DNA from: Sinorhizobium fredii
GTDB taxonomy: Bacteria; Pseudomonadota; Alphaproteobacteria; Rhizobiales; Rhizobiaceae
Direction of reading: 5' to 3'
NCBI RefSeq assembly: GCF_002944405.1
Contig: NZ_CP024310.1
Span: 682,001 to 746,000, forward strand
DNA: 64,000 bases
This document shows positions 54,914 to 63,472 of the stretch, piece by piece. The notes below the pieces were generated by a model that worked only from the letters and a program-made list of their open reading frames with translations, ran no database searches and was not told where the DNA came from. The translations under genes and the position numbers were made by a program. How positions within the stretch are numbered: the stretch's first letter is position 1; each line of letters starts with the position of its first letter.

Positions 54914-55399
54914 TTACTCTTCCGCCACGTGGCTGGAGGCTTCTGCCCTGGCTTGCCCGCGCCACATGCCGGCTCCAAGTGATCGTGCCATTTCCTGTGC
55001 GGCGGCGTACAGTCCTTTGTCGTGATTTTCTTCACGGCTGACGGCGTGGCCGGATTCAACCAGCCACCGGTTGACGTCCTTGCCGTCCGCTCGGAAGCAT
55101 GCGCCGATATAGCGGCCGTAGCGGTCACGGCCGGCGAATGTGCAGCGGGTGGGGCGGGATGCCGACAAAAACGCCTTGAGGGCCAGCGCCGCTTCCTTGC
55201 CGCAATGATAGTCTGCCCCCGTCTCGTCGAGGCAGAACTGCCAATCCTCGGGTGCATCCACTCCGCAAAGCTGGATGCGCTCGCCCGCAATTTCGATCGT
55301 ATCGCCATCAACCACGGAGGCGTCGCCGCCGACCGGGCCAGCCGCCGCGGCCGCGCCCGGCGCGGCCAGCAGGACAAGCACGATGGGAATCATTCGCAT
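54914..55399 (-). CDS. exoI: ExoI, secreted staphylococcal-nuclease-like protein
   Basis: About 161 residues from ATG 55399 (MRMIPIVLVLLAAPGAAAAA); the frame starts at 55471 but the signal peptide fits here. The SNase OB-fold shows in 'SVVDGDTIEIAGERIQLCGV', 'DAPED', and 'CTFAGRDRYGRYIGACFRAD'. The catalytic Arg/Glu region appears as 'DRYGRYIG'. Present in S. meliloti exo cluster with an unclear role in EPS synthesis. Four cysteines suggest disulphides in the periplasm. Confidence 0.85.
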   Translation of the reverse strand: MRMIPIVLVLLAAPGAAAAAGPVGGDASVVDGDTIEIAGERIQLCGVDAPEDWQFCLDETGADYHCGKEAALALKAFLSASRPTRCTFAGRDRYGRYIGACFRADGKDVNRWLVESGHAVSREENHDKGLYAAAQEMARSLGAGMWRGQARAEASSHVAEE

Positions 55400-55637
55400 T
55401 GGGGGGGACGGCGACGCCGAACGGGCGCGCGGCTCGGCGAGGGTTATTGCGGCGATCCGACTGCCGATCATGCGTCTATCCAGCCCCTGTTCTGGTGCTG
55501 AATCTAGCGCAAGCGGCTCGCGGTTCGCATCCCTGAAAAACTAGGGGAACCAGTTCGAGATCGGTGGATACTGCGCGTTCGACATTGAAGGGGCGCCAGC
55601 CCCTTCAGCAGTCGTCACAGCCTCGCAAGGCTTGCGA

Positions 55638-55712
55638 TCAAAAAACGAACATATAGAGCAGGACGATGACGATCAGGGGAACACCCATCAGCCAGAGAAC
55701 GATGCCTTTCAT
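55638..55712 (-). CDS. Very short membrane peptide (24 residues)
   Basis: ATG 55710-55712 to TAA/TGA region at 55638. The sequence is MKGIVLWLMGVPLIVIVLLY plus MFVF, one membrane helix only. Similar 25-residue 'MKGIxLWLxGxPxxxIxLLY' peptides recur in rhizobial genomes. A possible longer start at 55739 (MVNNYRDSE) adds nine residues. It lies where exoT-W-V would be. Confidence 0.5.
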   Translation of the reverse strand: MKGIVLWLMGVPLIVIVLLYMFVF

Positions 55713-55836
55713 TTCGCTATCCCGGTAGTTGTTGACCATGTCGGGGTAACGCTGCGCGGGGAAAAGCGTTCCTGCTGGCTTCCATGATACAACAGGGCCC
55801 TCTGGGTCGGCGGGCCGCCTGGCAGAGGGCTTTGGT

Positions 55837-56862
55837 TTATTCCGCTCGCTCCAGCGCAAAGGCCTCGAGCAGGTAGCGGACATCGCCGGATCCGCCGAGC
55901 GCCACCGGTGCGGGCGTCCGGGAGCGCCGCAGGTGTTCGGTTTTGTCGGCAGCGATTCCCCGGACGATCGCCGGGAGGGCGCCGGGGTGCGTCAGCGCAT
56001 AGGCAAATGCGGCCGCGATTCCTTCGTTGCGCTTGAGGTCGAGGAAATGCCGCAACTCGTAGCGGCCGCGAATATGGTGCTCGTGCCGCCGCAGCGCCGC
56101 GGCAGCTTCGGTGCTCAGACGGGCCTCGGCGAGGATGGCGCGATCGGCCTCATAGAGACGTCGCAAGTCGATCGTCCGGTGGCTGCCGCTCAAGGAGTCG
56201 CCGCGAACCACCGCCGCATAGCCGCAGCTATGGATGATCTTGTAGCGCGCCCCGAGCGCTAGCGCCCTGGCATAGAGGTCGAAATCCTCGCCGAGGCGCA
56301 GGGTCTCGTTGTAGCGAAGGTCGAATTGATCCAGGAACGAGCGCCGCATCAATGGCTTCAGGAAACCGATTTCGCCCCGCCGGACACCCCGGCGCGAAAT
56401 ATTGCCTTCGACGAAGCCGACGAAATCGATCAGGCGAGGGCTGGGCGCGAAGCGGTCGATCCTGCGCGCAGCACCCATCGCTCGAGCGGCGTCGATGAAG
56501 GCGATATTGTCGGCGATGAAATCCCAGCCGTCCTGAGCAAGCAATTGGCGCATCCGCCCCGGGAAGAAGAAGTCGTCCGCGTCCAATATACCCACGAACG
56601 GGGATTTCGAAACGGCAATCGCATGGTTGCGAGCCGCGGCAGGCCCGCGGTTCTCTTCGAAGCAGACCACGTTCAAACGTCCGGAGCCGTCGTCGGCGGC
56701 GCGCGCCACGGCTGCGGTCTCATCGGTCGAGCCGTCGTCGACGACGACGACTTCTGCGACTTCCGGCTCTGCGAGCGCCGAGTCGATAGCCCGGGCAATC
56801 GTTTCGGCGGCGTTCTTGGCGGCAATGATAATGCAGACATTCGTCGGCGCGGCTGCGGTCAT
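55837..56862 (-). CDS. exoU: Succinoglycan glycosyltransferase ExoU (GT2)
   Basis: 341 residues from ATG 56860-56862. GT2 motifs 'NVCIIIAAKNAAETIARAID', 'VVVVDDGSTDETAAVARAAD' and 'PFVGILDADDFFFPGRMRQL'. In S. meliloti ExoU adds the sixth sugar. Its normal partners exoV and exoW are missing, so the side chain made here must differ. Resembles ExoO over most of its length. Confidence 0.92.
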   Translation of the reverse strand: MTAAAPTNVCIIIAAKNAAETIARAIDSALAEPEVAEVVVVDDGSTDETAAVARAADDGSGRLNVVCFEENRGPAAARNHAIAVSKSPFVGILDADDFFFPGRMRQLLAQDGWDFIADNIAFIDAARAMGAARRIDRFAPSPRLIDFVGFVEGNISRRGVRRGEIGFLKPLMRRSFLDQFDLRYNETLRLGEDFDLYARALALGARYKIIHSCGYAAVVRGDSLSGSHRTIDLRRLYEADRAILAEARLSTEAAAALRRHEHHIRGRYELRHFLDLKRNEGIAAAFAYALTHPGALPAIVRGIAADKTEHLRRSRTPAPVALGGSGDVRYLLEAFALERAE

Positions 56863-57079
56863 ACGGGCCTCCAGCGGTCATCGGATGGGTCTAGTTTCGC
56901 GGCTCCTGCTCGTTGCCTTCGAGTCACCAATTCGAGGGCATACGACGCGCTACAGGTCCCTCTGCACCGGGAGGGCAGGGGGGCCTGGAGCGGGGTACGC
57001 AGCACCATGCATGGCGATCGTGTCGCAAGCGCGTCAAAGAGCAAGATTTTTTCGCAGCTGCGAAGGGCCGAGAAAGCGG

Positions 57080-57370
57080 TCAGGAATTAAAGTGACCGGG
57101 ACGGTTCAGTCGGCGCAGCGGAACCTTGTTCGCCTGCTTTTCGTCATTCGTCGCATCGGCCGGCAGCTTGCCGGAGGATAACTTTCGGCGCTCGCGCGCC
57201 TCCTTCCACACCAGGAAAAGCACGGCGAGAAAGTATCCGACCTGTATCAGAACGGCACAGAGCAGCGTCTGTATGGCCGTCGAGGCGAGCGAACCGGTCA
57301 GAAAGTAGGTGGCGATGGCAAACGCCGCTAGCGCGCCGAACATGCTCATGACGAAGCGTGGTGCGAACAT
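57080..57370 (-). CDS. exoX: ExoX, inhibitor of exopolysaccharide synthesis
   Basis: 96 residues from ATG 57368-57370 (S. meliloti ExoX has 98). Two membrane helices ('MSMFGALAAFAIATYFLTG' and 'TLLCAVLIQVGYFLAVLFLV') followed by a charged tail with 'KEARERRKLSSGKLPADATN', as in ExoX/Psi. It lowers EPS production post-translationally by acting on ExoY. It is divergent from exoY with a 780-bp AT-rich region between. Confidence 0.88.
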   Translation of the reverse strand: MFAPRFVMSMFGALAAFAIATYFLTGSLASTAIQTLLCAVLIQVGYFLAVLFLVWKEARERRKLSSGKLPADATNDEKQANKVPLRRLNRPGHFNS

Positions 57371-58149
57371 TGCCTACCCCGCTTTCCGATTTGCTCGTGG
57401 AACCGTCATTGCACTCCCGCCCTCGCTCCTGTTTCCCACTATATTAGCGGTCGCTTTTCTCTTCAACCTGCAAAACGCAACTTTGTCGCTACAGTTCCTA
57501 GCGGTAAAAGCTTTCCGTCATCTTTAGGTAGACTCAGCAATTCGAATGGGTCCGACGGTTAAACGGTACAATCACCGATAGGTTCGACGGATTTAGGGGA
57601 TTATTTTTCCGCGAAGTGCGGGGGTCAAGCTGACTCGCTGGAGCGGCCCCTAAATTCACAGGGGAAAAGGCGAACTCGTTCTGTTTGCTGCGTCTTTTGC
57701 CGCTGAAACAGCCGTTTTTTCCGATCAACTTTTGTTACAGGCAACAGGGCCTCGGCTCGAGAATATGTGCAGCGCAACAAAATGATGCGATGCAAAAATT
57801 ACCCTCAAAAGTCCGACTTTTAAAATCTTACCGCCGGAAAGCCGTGGTAGCCGCTAGTGAAAAATTGCTGCGTCAAATACAATACTTTAGCCATCGCAAA
57901 TAATGAATGCGCGCCGATGTTTGAAGGGCGAGATGACGAACGCAACTATTTTAGCGGTGAACTCCAAACCGTATACTTAAAATTTCGTAATAGTCTCTGA
58001 CCGGCACGCCCACTAAACACCCTCGCGTCGGCGTCCGCTGGCGTTGCCATCATTCCGCCTTCAAAAATCAAATTCTCACCATACACTCGCGCTAGATGAC
58101 GCTCCGTCCCTCGGGACCGACAATCGCCAACGTAAATGGAGTCACCTCT
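57371..58149. promoter_or_regulatory. exoX-exoY regulatory region
   Basis: 779 bp, clearly AT-rich compared with the flanking genes, with many T runs. No gene supported. In S. meliloti the equivalent region holds the exoX and exoY promoters and binding sites for regulators such as MucR; the same role is inferred here from position and base composition, no site is assigned. Confidence 0.6.
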
Positions 58150-58830
58150 ATGAAGTCCGCGACTCGCTCGGCCAGTACGGCTTTTTTTATTCCCCAGGAG
58201 ACCGGTGCGATCCGGCCGATCGGCGGGATATCAAAGCGAAGCTTCGACATTCTCATCGCCATTCTGGCACTGATCGCCCTCAGCCCGCTTTTCCTGCTCG
58301 TCATGGCGTTGGTGAAGTTTTCGGACGGCGGCAGCATTTTCTACGGTCATCGCCGCATCGGCCATAACGGCCAGACCTTCAAGTGCCTCAAGTTCCGCAC
58401 GATGATGGAAAACGGCGACCGGGTCCTGCAGGAATACCTGAAGGCGAATCCCGCCGCCTACGAAGAATGGCGCACCACCCGCAAGCTGCAGGACGATCCG
58501 CGCGTTACCGTGGTCGGAAGCATTCTTCGCAAGCTCAGCCTCGACGAACTGCCGCAGCTCATCAACATCATTCGTGGTGAAATGAGCATCGTGGGTCCGC
58601 GTCCGGTCGTCGAAGACGAACTGGAGCTCTACGACGCGGCTGCCGAGTTCTATCTGCGCTCGCGTCCCGGCCTGACCGGGCTCTGGCAGATCAGCGGCCG
58701 CAACGATGTGTCCTATGCCACTCGGGTGGCCTTCGATACGCATTATGTCCAGAACTGGTCGCTCATTGCCGACCTCGTCATCGTCTTCAAGACCATCCCC
58801 GCCGTCTGCCTCTCCCGCGGCAGCTATTGA
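58150..58830 (+). CDS. exoY: Galactosyl-1-phosphate transferase ExoY
   Basis: 226 residues from ATG 58150 (MKSATRSASTAFFIPQETGA), the same length as S. meliloti ExoY; an upstream in-frame ATG at 58096 has no matching sequence. One membrane helix ('ILIAILALIALSPLFLLVMA'), then the bacterial sugar transferase domain with 'CLKFRTMMENGDRVLQEYLK', 'KLSLDELPQLINIIRGEMSI' and 'VGPRP'. It starts the repeat unit by moving galactose-1-phosphate to undecaprenyl phosphate. Confidence 0.97.
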   Translation: MKSATRSASTAFFIPQETGAIRPIGGISKRSFDILIAILALIALSPLFLLVMALVKFSDGGSIFYGHRRIGHNGQTFKCLKFRTMMENGDRVLQEYLKANPAAYEEWRTTRKLQDDPRVTVVGSILRKLSLDELPQLINIIRGEMSIVGPRPVVEDELELYDAAAEFYLRSRPGLTGLWQISGRNDVSYATRVAFDTHYVQNWSLIADLVIVFKTIPAVCLSRGSY

Positions 58831-58884
58831 AACCTTGGCGTCGGCTCGCGGCTGAGCACAACGTCAAGCAACGGGAAATCCCAG

Positions 58885-60150
58885 ATGCAATCGATCAGAG
58901 TTCCAGGGGTGCCAGCCGGCTCCCGCAAGCGTTTCCATTTCGCCCGCCTCGCACTCTGCGCGGCGCTTGTCTTATCGGGTGCGGGCATGGCTCGGGCGGA
59001 CGATTATCGCCTCGGCGTCATGGACAAGTTGCGGATTCGTGTTGCCGAATGGCAGACCGCCGAAGGCGCGGTCCGGGATTGGTCGGCTGTCGGCGGTGAA
59101 TACACGGTCGGCGCCTCCGGCAAGGTGTCGCTGCCTTTCGTCGGCGATCTGCCTGCATCCGGCCGCACGACCACGGAACTCGCCGAAGAGATCGGCATCA
59201 AGATGCAAAAGCTCTTCGGGCTTCGCGACCGGCCGTCAGCCTCGGTTGAGATGGCGCAATACCGTCCGGTCTATCTCTACGGCGAGGTCGAGACGCCAGG
59301 CGAATATCCCTATGCCCCCAATCTCACCGTGCTCAAGGCAATCAGCCTTGGCGGCGGACTGCGTCGGGGCCCGACCGGCCAGCGCTTTGCACGCGACTAT
59401 ATCGCCGCGAACGGCGATTCGTCGGTTCAGGTGGCGGAGCGCAACCGACTGCTCATTCGCCGAGCCCGCCTTCAGGCGGAAATTGCCAAGCACGACAAGA
59501 TCACGTTGCCGGAGGAGCTCAAGAACGTCCCCGGTGTCGACAAGCTGCTCGAAAGCGAGACGGCTCTGATGGTGTCGCGCGACAAGCGGCAGGAACGCCA
59601 GCTCGACGCCCTGGCTGATCTCAAATCGCTGCTGCAGAGCGAGATCGACTCGCTGGCGAAGAAATCCGAAACGCAGCAGCGTCAGCTGGAGCTCGCCACC
59701 GAGGACCTGGACAAGGTCGACAGCCTTGCCGAAAAGGGCCTGGCGCTCAGCCAGCGCAAGCTCTCGCTCGAGCAGCGGGTGGCGGACGTCCAGTCGCAGC
59801 TTCTTGACATCGATACGACCTCGCTGAAGGCCAAGCAGGACGTCAGCAAGGCAACGCAGGACGAATCCAACCTGCGCAACGACTGGGATGCGCAACTCGC
59901 CCAGGAACTGCAAAATACCGAAGCCGAACTCGACACGCTGACGCTGAAGCTCGGCACCAGCCGCGATCTGATGACCGAGGCGCTCATGCAATCGGCCGAG
60001 GCGGCACAACTGGACGAGCAGGCTGCAAACATCACCTATTCGATCATTCGTGAACAGGACGGAAAGTCGAAGGAGATCGCGGCGACCGAAACGACGCCGG
60101 TGCTTCCCGGAGACGTGATCAAGGTCAATGCCGCAGTGGCGATGCGGTGA
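58885..60150 (+). CDS. exoF: Outer-membrane polysaccharide export protein ExoF
   Basis: 421 residues, the S. meliloti length. Signal peptide ending near 'GAGMARA-DDY'. Poly_export domain at about 36-120 ('YRLGVMDKLRIRVAEWQ', 'GKVSLPFVGDLPASGRTTTE') with an SLBB-type repeat ('YLYGEVETPGEYPYAP', about 130) and a long coiled coil at about 190-380. Wza-like channel or adaptor for export. Follows exoY by 54 bp. Confidence 0.95.
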   Translation: MQSIRVPGVPAGSRKRFHFARLALCAALVLSGAGMARADDYRLGVMDKLRIRVAEWQTAEGAVRDWSAVGGEYTVGASGKVSLPFVGDLPASGRTTTELAEEIGIKMQKLFGLRDRPSASVEMAQYRPVYLYGEVETPGEYPYAPNLTVLKAISLGGGLRRGPTGQRFARDYIAANGDSSVQVAERNRLLIRRARLQAEIAKHDKITLPEELKNVPGVDKLLESETALMVSRDKRQERQLDALADLKSLLQSEIDSLAKKSETQQRQLELATEDLDKVDSLAEKGLALSQRKLSLEQRVADVQSQLLDIDTTSLKAKQDVSKATQDESNLRNDWDAQLAQELQNTEAELDTLTLKLGTSRDLMTEALMQSAEAAQLDEQAANITYSIIREQDGKSKEIAATETTPVLPGDVIKVNAAVAMR

Positions 60151-60154
60151 ATGC

Positions 60155-61435
60155 ATGCGGATCCGCAAGGCGAGCCTCATCGACCCTGACGCGAATGGGC
60201 TCTACGGCACCGCGGCCGTGGCCCTTTCGCTGTTCGTCTTTGCCTATTCGACCCGTTTCGGACCGATTTCCATCCTCGCCTATTACGGCCTGTGGCTGCC
60301 GCTTGTTCTCGTCGACTACCGCAAGGTCCTCGGCAATTACGGCAGGTTCGTCTGGATCTTCGCCTTCGTGATCCTTGCCTGTCTCTCGACGTTCTGGTCG
60401 GCCGCGCCCGGCGTGACGGCACGTGCCGGGATCCAGTATCTGAGCCACATCGTTTGCGCGCTCATCGCCATGCGGGTGATCGACATCGGCACGCTCACCC
60501 GCGGCGCCATTGCGGGCGTCGCCATCGTGCTCCTCTATTCGCTGCTCTTCGGCGTCCACCATTACGATCCGCTCGACGGCACCTACAGCTTCGTCGGCGC
60601 ATTCGCTTCCAAGAACCAGCTGGGCTTCTATGCCTCGCTCGGCATCTACTTCGCCTTCATGGCCGTCGTCGTTCTTGGCGAGCGAGGCGTCTGGCGGGCC
60701 GCCGCCGGGGGCGCAGGCGCAATCGCCGCCTATTCGCTGTTCGCCTCCCAATCGGCGACCTCGGTGCTGACGACTGTCGCGATCCTCGGGCTTTGTGTCG
60801 CCATGCGAGCGATCACGGCGCTCAGGCCCGCGAGCCGGAAAGGGCTCTTTATCGGCGTGGCGGTTTTCGGCGGTGTCGCCGCGGTTGCACTCATCTATGC
60901 CGGTGTCATCGATCTCGTGCTGGGCGCATTCGGCAAGGATTCGACGCTCACCGGCCGCACCTATCTGTGGCAGCAAGGAATAGAAGCGGCGCAGGCTTCA
61001 CCGATCTTCGGCATCGGCTATCAGGCCTATTGGGTGCAGGGATTTTCCGAGGCTGAGCGTCTGTGGGAAGAGTTCTACATTACCGCCCGCTCCGGATTCC
61101 ACTTTCACAACACCTATATCGAGGCCGCCGTCGAAACCGGACTGGTAGGCCTGATGCTGTTGACGATGCTGCTTCTCACGGCGGTATTCGGGCAATTGAA
61201 GCGTCTGCTGTCCGAGGACCGTGACGCGGAGGCCATGGTGCTGTTCGGCATCGCCATGCTCCTTCTCATCCGCTCCTTCGTCGAGATCGACATCATGAAC
61301 CCGTACCATGTCGGATCCTTCCTGCTTTACTTCACCGCAGGGAAATTGACGGTCGCCCGCCGCCGGCAGGCGGTGACCTGGCTTTGGCCGGGCGACGGGC
61401 CCACTCCGGCGTATCGGCCGCGGCCCAGCATGTGA
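60155..61435 (+). CDS. exoQ: Exopolysaccharide polymerase-like membrane protein ExoQ
   Basis: 427 residues from ATG 60155 (MRIRKASLIDPDANGLYGTA), four bases after the exoF stop. About ten membrane helices with a large periplasmic loop containing 'GRTYLWQQGIEAAQASPIFG', the Wzy/O-antigen ligase superfamily motif. It polymerises repeat units to high molecular weight EPS together with ExoP. Confidence 0.94.
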   Translation: MRIRKASLIDPDANGLYGTAAVALSLFVFAYSTRFGPISILAYYGLWLPLVLVDYRKVLGNYGRFVWIFAFVILACLSTFWSAAPGVTARAGIQYLSHIVCALIAMRVIDIGTLTRGAIAGVAIVLLYSLLFGVHHYDPLDGTYSFVGAFASKNQLGFYASLGIYFAFMAVVVLGERGVWRAAAGGAGAIAAYSLFASQSATSVLTTVAILGLCVAMRAITALRPASRKGLFIGVAVFGGVAAVALIYAGVIDLVLGAFGKDSTLTGRTYLWQQGIEAAQASPIFGIGYQAYWVQGFSEAERLWEEFYITARSGFHFHNTYIEAAVETGLVGLMLLTMLLLTAVFGQLKRLLSEDRDAEAMVLFGIAMLLLIRSFVEIDIMNPYHVGSFLLYFTAGKLTVARRRQAVTWLWPGDGPTPAYRPRPSM

Positions 61436-61455
61436 CATCACGGTCAGAGGGGACG

Positions 61456-62463
61456 ATGGGGACGATCCGGGCGATTCAGTATCTTCGGGCGGCGGCGGCG
61501 CTCGCAGTCGTGATCTTTCACGCCGCCGAAAAGACCGGCCACGATTTTACGATCGGAGCGGCCGGTGTGGACGTCTTCTTTGTCATCAGCGGCTTCATCA
61601 TGTGGGTCATCAGCGACCGGCGGCCGGTGACCCCCGCGAAATTCATCTCCGATCGCCTCCGCCGCATCGTCCCGATCTACTGGTTTGCGACGGCCGTCAT
61701 GATCACCGGGGCGCTCGCCGGCTTGTTTCCCACTTTGGTGCTGACCCTCGACCACGTTCTGGCCTCGCTGGTTTTCTTTCCGGCCCGCTCGCCGAGCAGT
61801 GGCGAGATTTGGCCGGTGCTCGTGCAGGGCTGGACCCTGAATTTCGAGATGCTCTTCTACGTCGTGTTCGCGGCCTCCCTGCTGCTGCCGCGGCATTGGC
61901 GCCTCCCGGCGATTACCGGCCTCTTCGTGGCGCTGGTCACCGTCGGGTTGGTTGCTCCCAGCGAAAATGCTCTCTGGCTGACCTATACGCGGCCGATCAT
62001 CCTCGAATTCGTCGCCGGCATGATCCTCGGCGAGTTCTGGCTCCGCGGGAAGGTTCCCGGGGCGGCAATCGGTTCTTCATTGATCGCCTGCTCGCTCGGC
62101 GGTTTTGCCCTGATCGGGGGCCTTCATCTTTCCTTCGACGAGCGCACGACCGGGCCGCTCGCCGTCCTCCTGGTTCTTGGCGCGCTGTCGCTCGAGGCAA
62201 GCGGACGGATGCCGATGCTGAACCTGCCGGACCTGCTCGGCAATGCTTCCTACTCGATCTATCTATGGCATACCTTCGCGATCTCGGTCGTCGCCAAGGC
62301 CGGCGGCCTATTGGGTATGCCGTCGGCGATTTCGATGGGCCTGGCGATCCTGGCGGGGACGGTCGCCGGTATCGCAGCCTACGGCCTTGTCGAGCGCCCG
62401 CTGCTGCAGCGTGCACGGGCGCCGGCGCCGGCCGTCGCCCTTACCGGGCCTACCGCCCAATAG
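61456..62463 (+). CDS. exoZ: Exopolysaccharide O-acetyltransferase ExoZ
   Basis: 335 residues from ATG 61456 with AGAGGGGACG before it. Acyltransferase-3 family integral membrane protein, ten helices. 'TIRAIQYLRAAAALAVVIFH' with the conserved catalytic-type His, 'GVDVFFVISGFIMWVISDRR' and 'RIVPIYWFATAVMI'. Adds the acetyl group to the repeat unit. Starts 20 bp after exoQ. Confidence 0.93.
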   Translation: MGTIRAIQYLRAAAALAVVIFHAAEKTGHDFTIGAAGVDVFFVISGFIMWVISDRRPVTPAKFISDRLRRIVPIYWFATAVMITGALAGLFPTLVLTLDHVLASLVFFPARSPSSGEIWPVLVQGWTLNFEMLFYVVFAASLLLPRHWRLPAITGLFVALVTVGLVAPSENALWLTYTRPIILEFVAGMILGEFWLRGKVPGAAIGSSLIACSLGGFALIGGLHLSFDERTTGPLAVLLVLGALSLEASGRMPMLNLPDLLGNASYSIYLWHTFAISVVAKAGGLLGMPSAISMGLAILAGTVAGIAAYGLVERPLLQRARAPAPAVALTGPTAQ

Positions 62464-62485
62464 GCCGGCGAGCCTGCAGGCCTGC

Positions 62486-63472
62486 TCAGCCGTTTCGGCG
62501 CGAATGCCAGTTCCAGGCCGATTCGGTGATTGCCGCCAGGTCGTATTGCGGCTCCCAGCCGAGCACTTGCCGTGCCTTGTCGTTGTTGGCGACGAGCGTC
62601 GTCGAGTCGCCCTCGCGGCGGCCGACATAGCTAACATCGAACGGCCGCCTGGAGACCTTCTCGATTGCCCCGAGCAACTCTTTGACGGTTGTCCCCGTGC
62701 CGGTGCCCAGATTGAGCTCGACGCTGTCGCCGCCCTCGAGCAGGTAATCGACGGCGCGCACATGCGCATCGGCAAGATCGAGAACATGGATATAGTCGCG
62801 CACGCAGGTGCCGTCGCGCGTCTCATAATCCGTTCCGAAGACCTTGAAGCCTTCGCGCCGACCCAGCGCCGCGTCGATCGCCAGCGGAATCGCATGCGTC
62901 TCCGGTTCGTGCCATTCGCCGATGCGGCCCTCGAAATCGGCGCCAGCGGCGTTGAAATAACGCAGGATGACGGAGCGCAGGCCCTTGTAGAGGCCGTAGT
63001 CCTTGAGCGCCTGCTCGCAGACCCACTTGGTCCGGCCATAGGGGTTGATTGGAGCCTGCTTGTGGGTTTCGTCCATCGGCACGCTGTCGGGCAGGCCGTA
63101 AGTGGCGCAGGTGGACGAGAAGACGAAAGCCTCGATGCCGGCGGCAAGCGTCGCCGACAAGAGGGTCAGCGTTCCGATGACATTATTGTCGTAGAAGGCG
63201 ACCGGATCCTTGACCGATTCGCCGACCTCGATCATCGCCGCGAAATGCAGCACCGCCCGCGGCTGATGGCGGGCCAGCACTTCGTCGAGCCGCCGCCGAT
63301 CGCGGATGTCGCCCTTCTCCAAAACGCCCCAGCGGACGAATTCCTCGTGGCCGTTGGAAAGATTGTCGTAGACGACCGGGTGATAGCCCTTTTCGGCCAG
63401 TCGAAGGCAGGTGTGAGAGCCGATATAGCCGGCACCGCCGACGACGAGGATATTGTTGTTCTGCACGGGCAA
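62486..63472 (-). CDS. exoB: UDP-glucose 4-epimerase ExoB (GalE)
   Basis: 328 residues as in S. meliloti. Rossmann motif 'ILVVGGAGYIGSHTCLRLAE', SxxxYxxxK as 'SSTCATYGLPDSVPMDETHK' and 'NPYGRTKWVCE', and the GalE C-terminus ('EGDSTTLVANNDKARQVLGW'). Converts UDP-glucose to UDP-galactose for EPS, LPS and other polymers. Convergent with exoZ. Confidence 0.96.
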   Translation of the reverse strand: MPVQNNNILVVGGAGYIGSHTCLRLAEKGYHPVVYDNLSNGHEEFVRWGVLEKGDIRDRRRLDEVLARHQPRAVLHFAAMIEVGESVKDPVAFYDNNVIGTLTLLSATLAAGIEAFVFSSTCATYGLPDSVPMDETHKQAPINPYGRTKWVCEQALKDYGLYKGLRSVILRYFNAAGADFEGRIGEWHEPETHAIPLAIDAALGRREGFKVFGTDYETRDGTCVRDYIHVLDLADAHVRAVDYLLEGGDSVELNLGTGTGTTVKELLGAIEKVSRRPFDVSYVGRREGDSTTLVANNDKARQVLGWEPQYDLAAITESAWNWHSRRNG

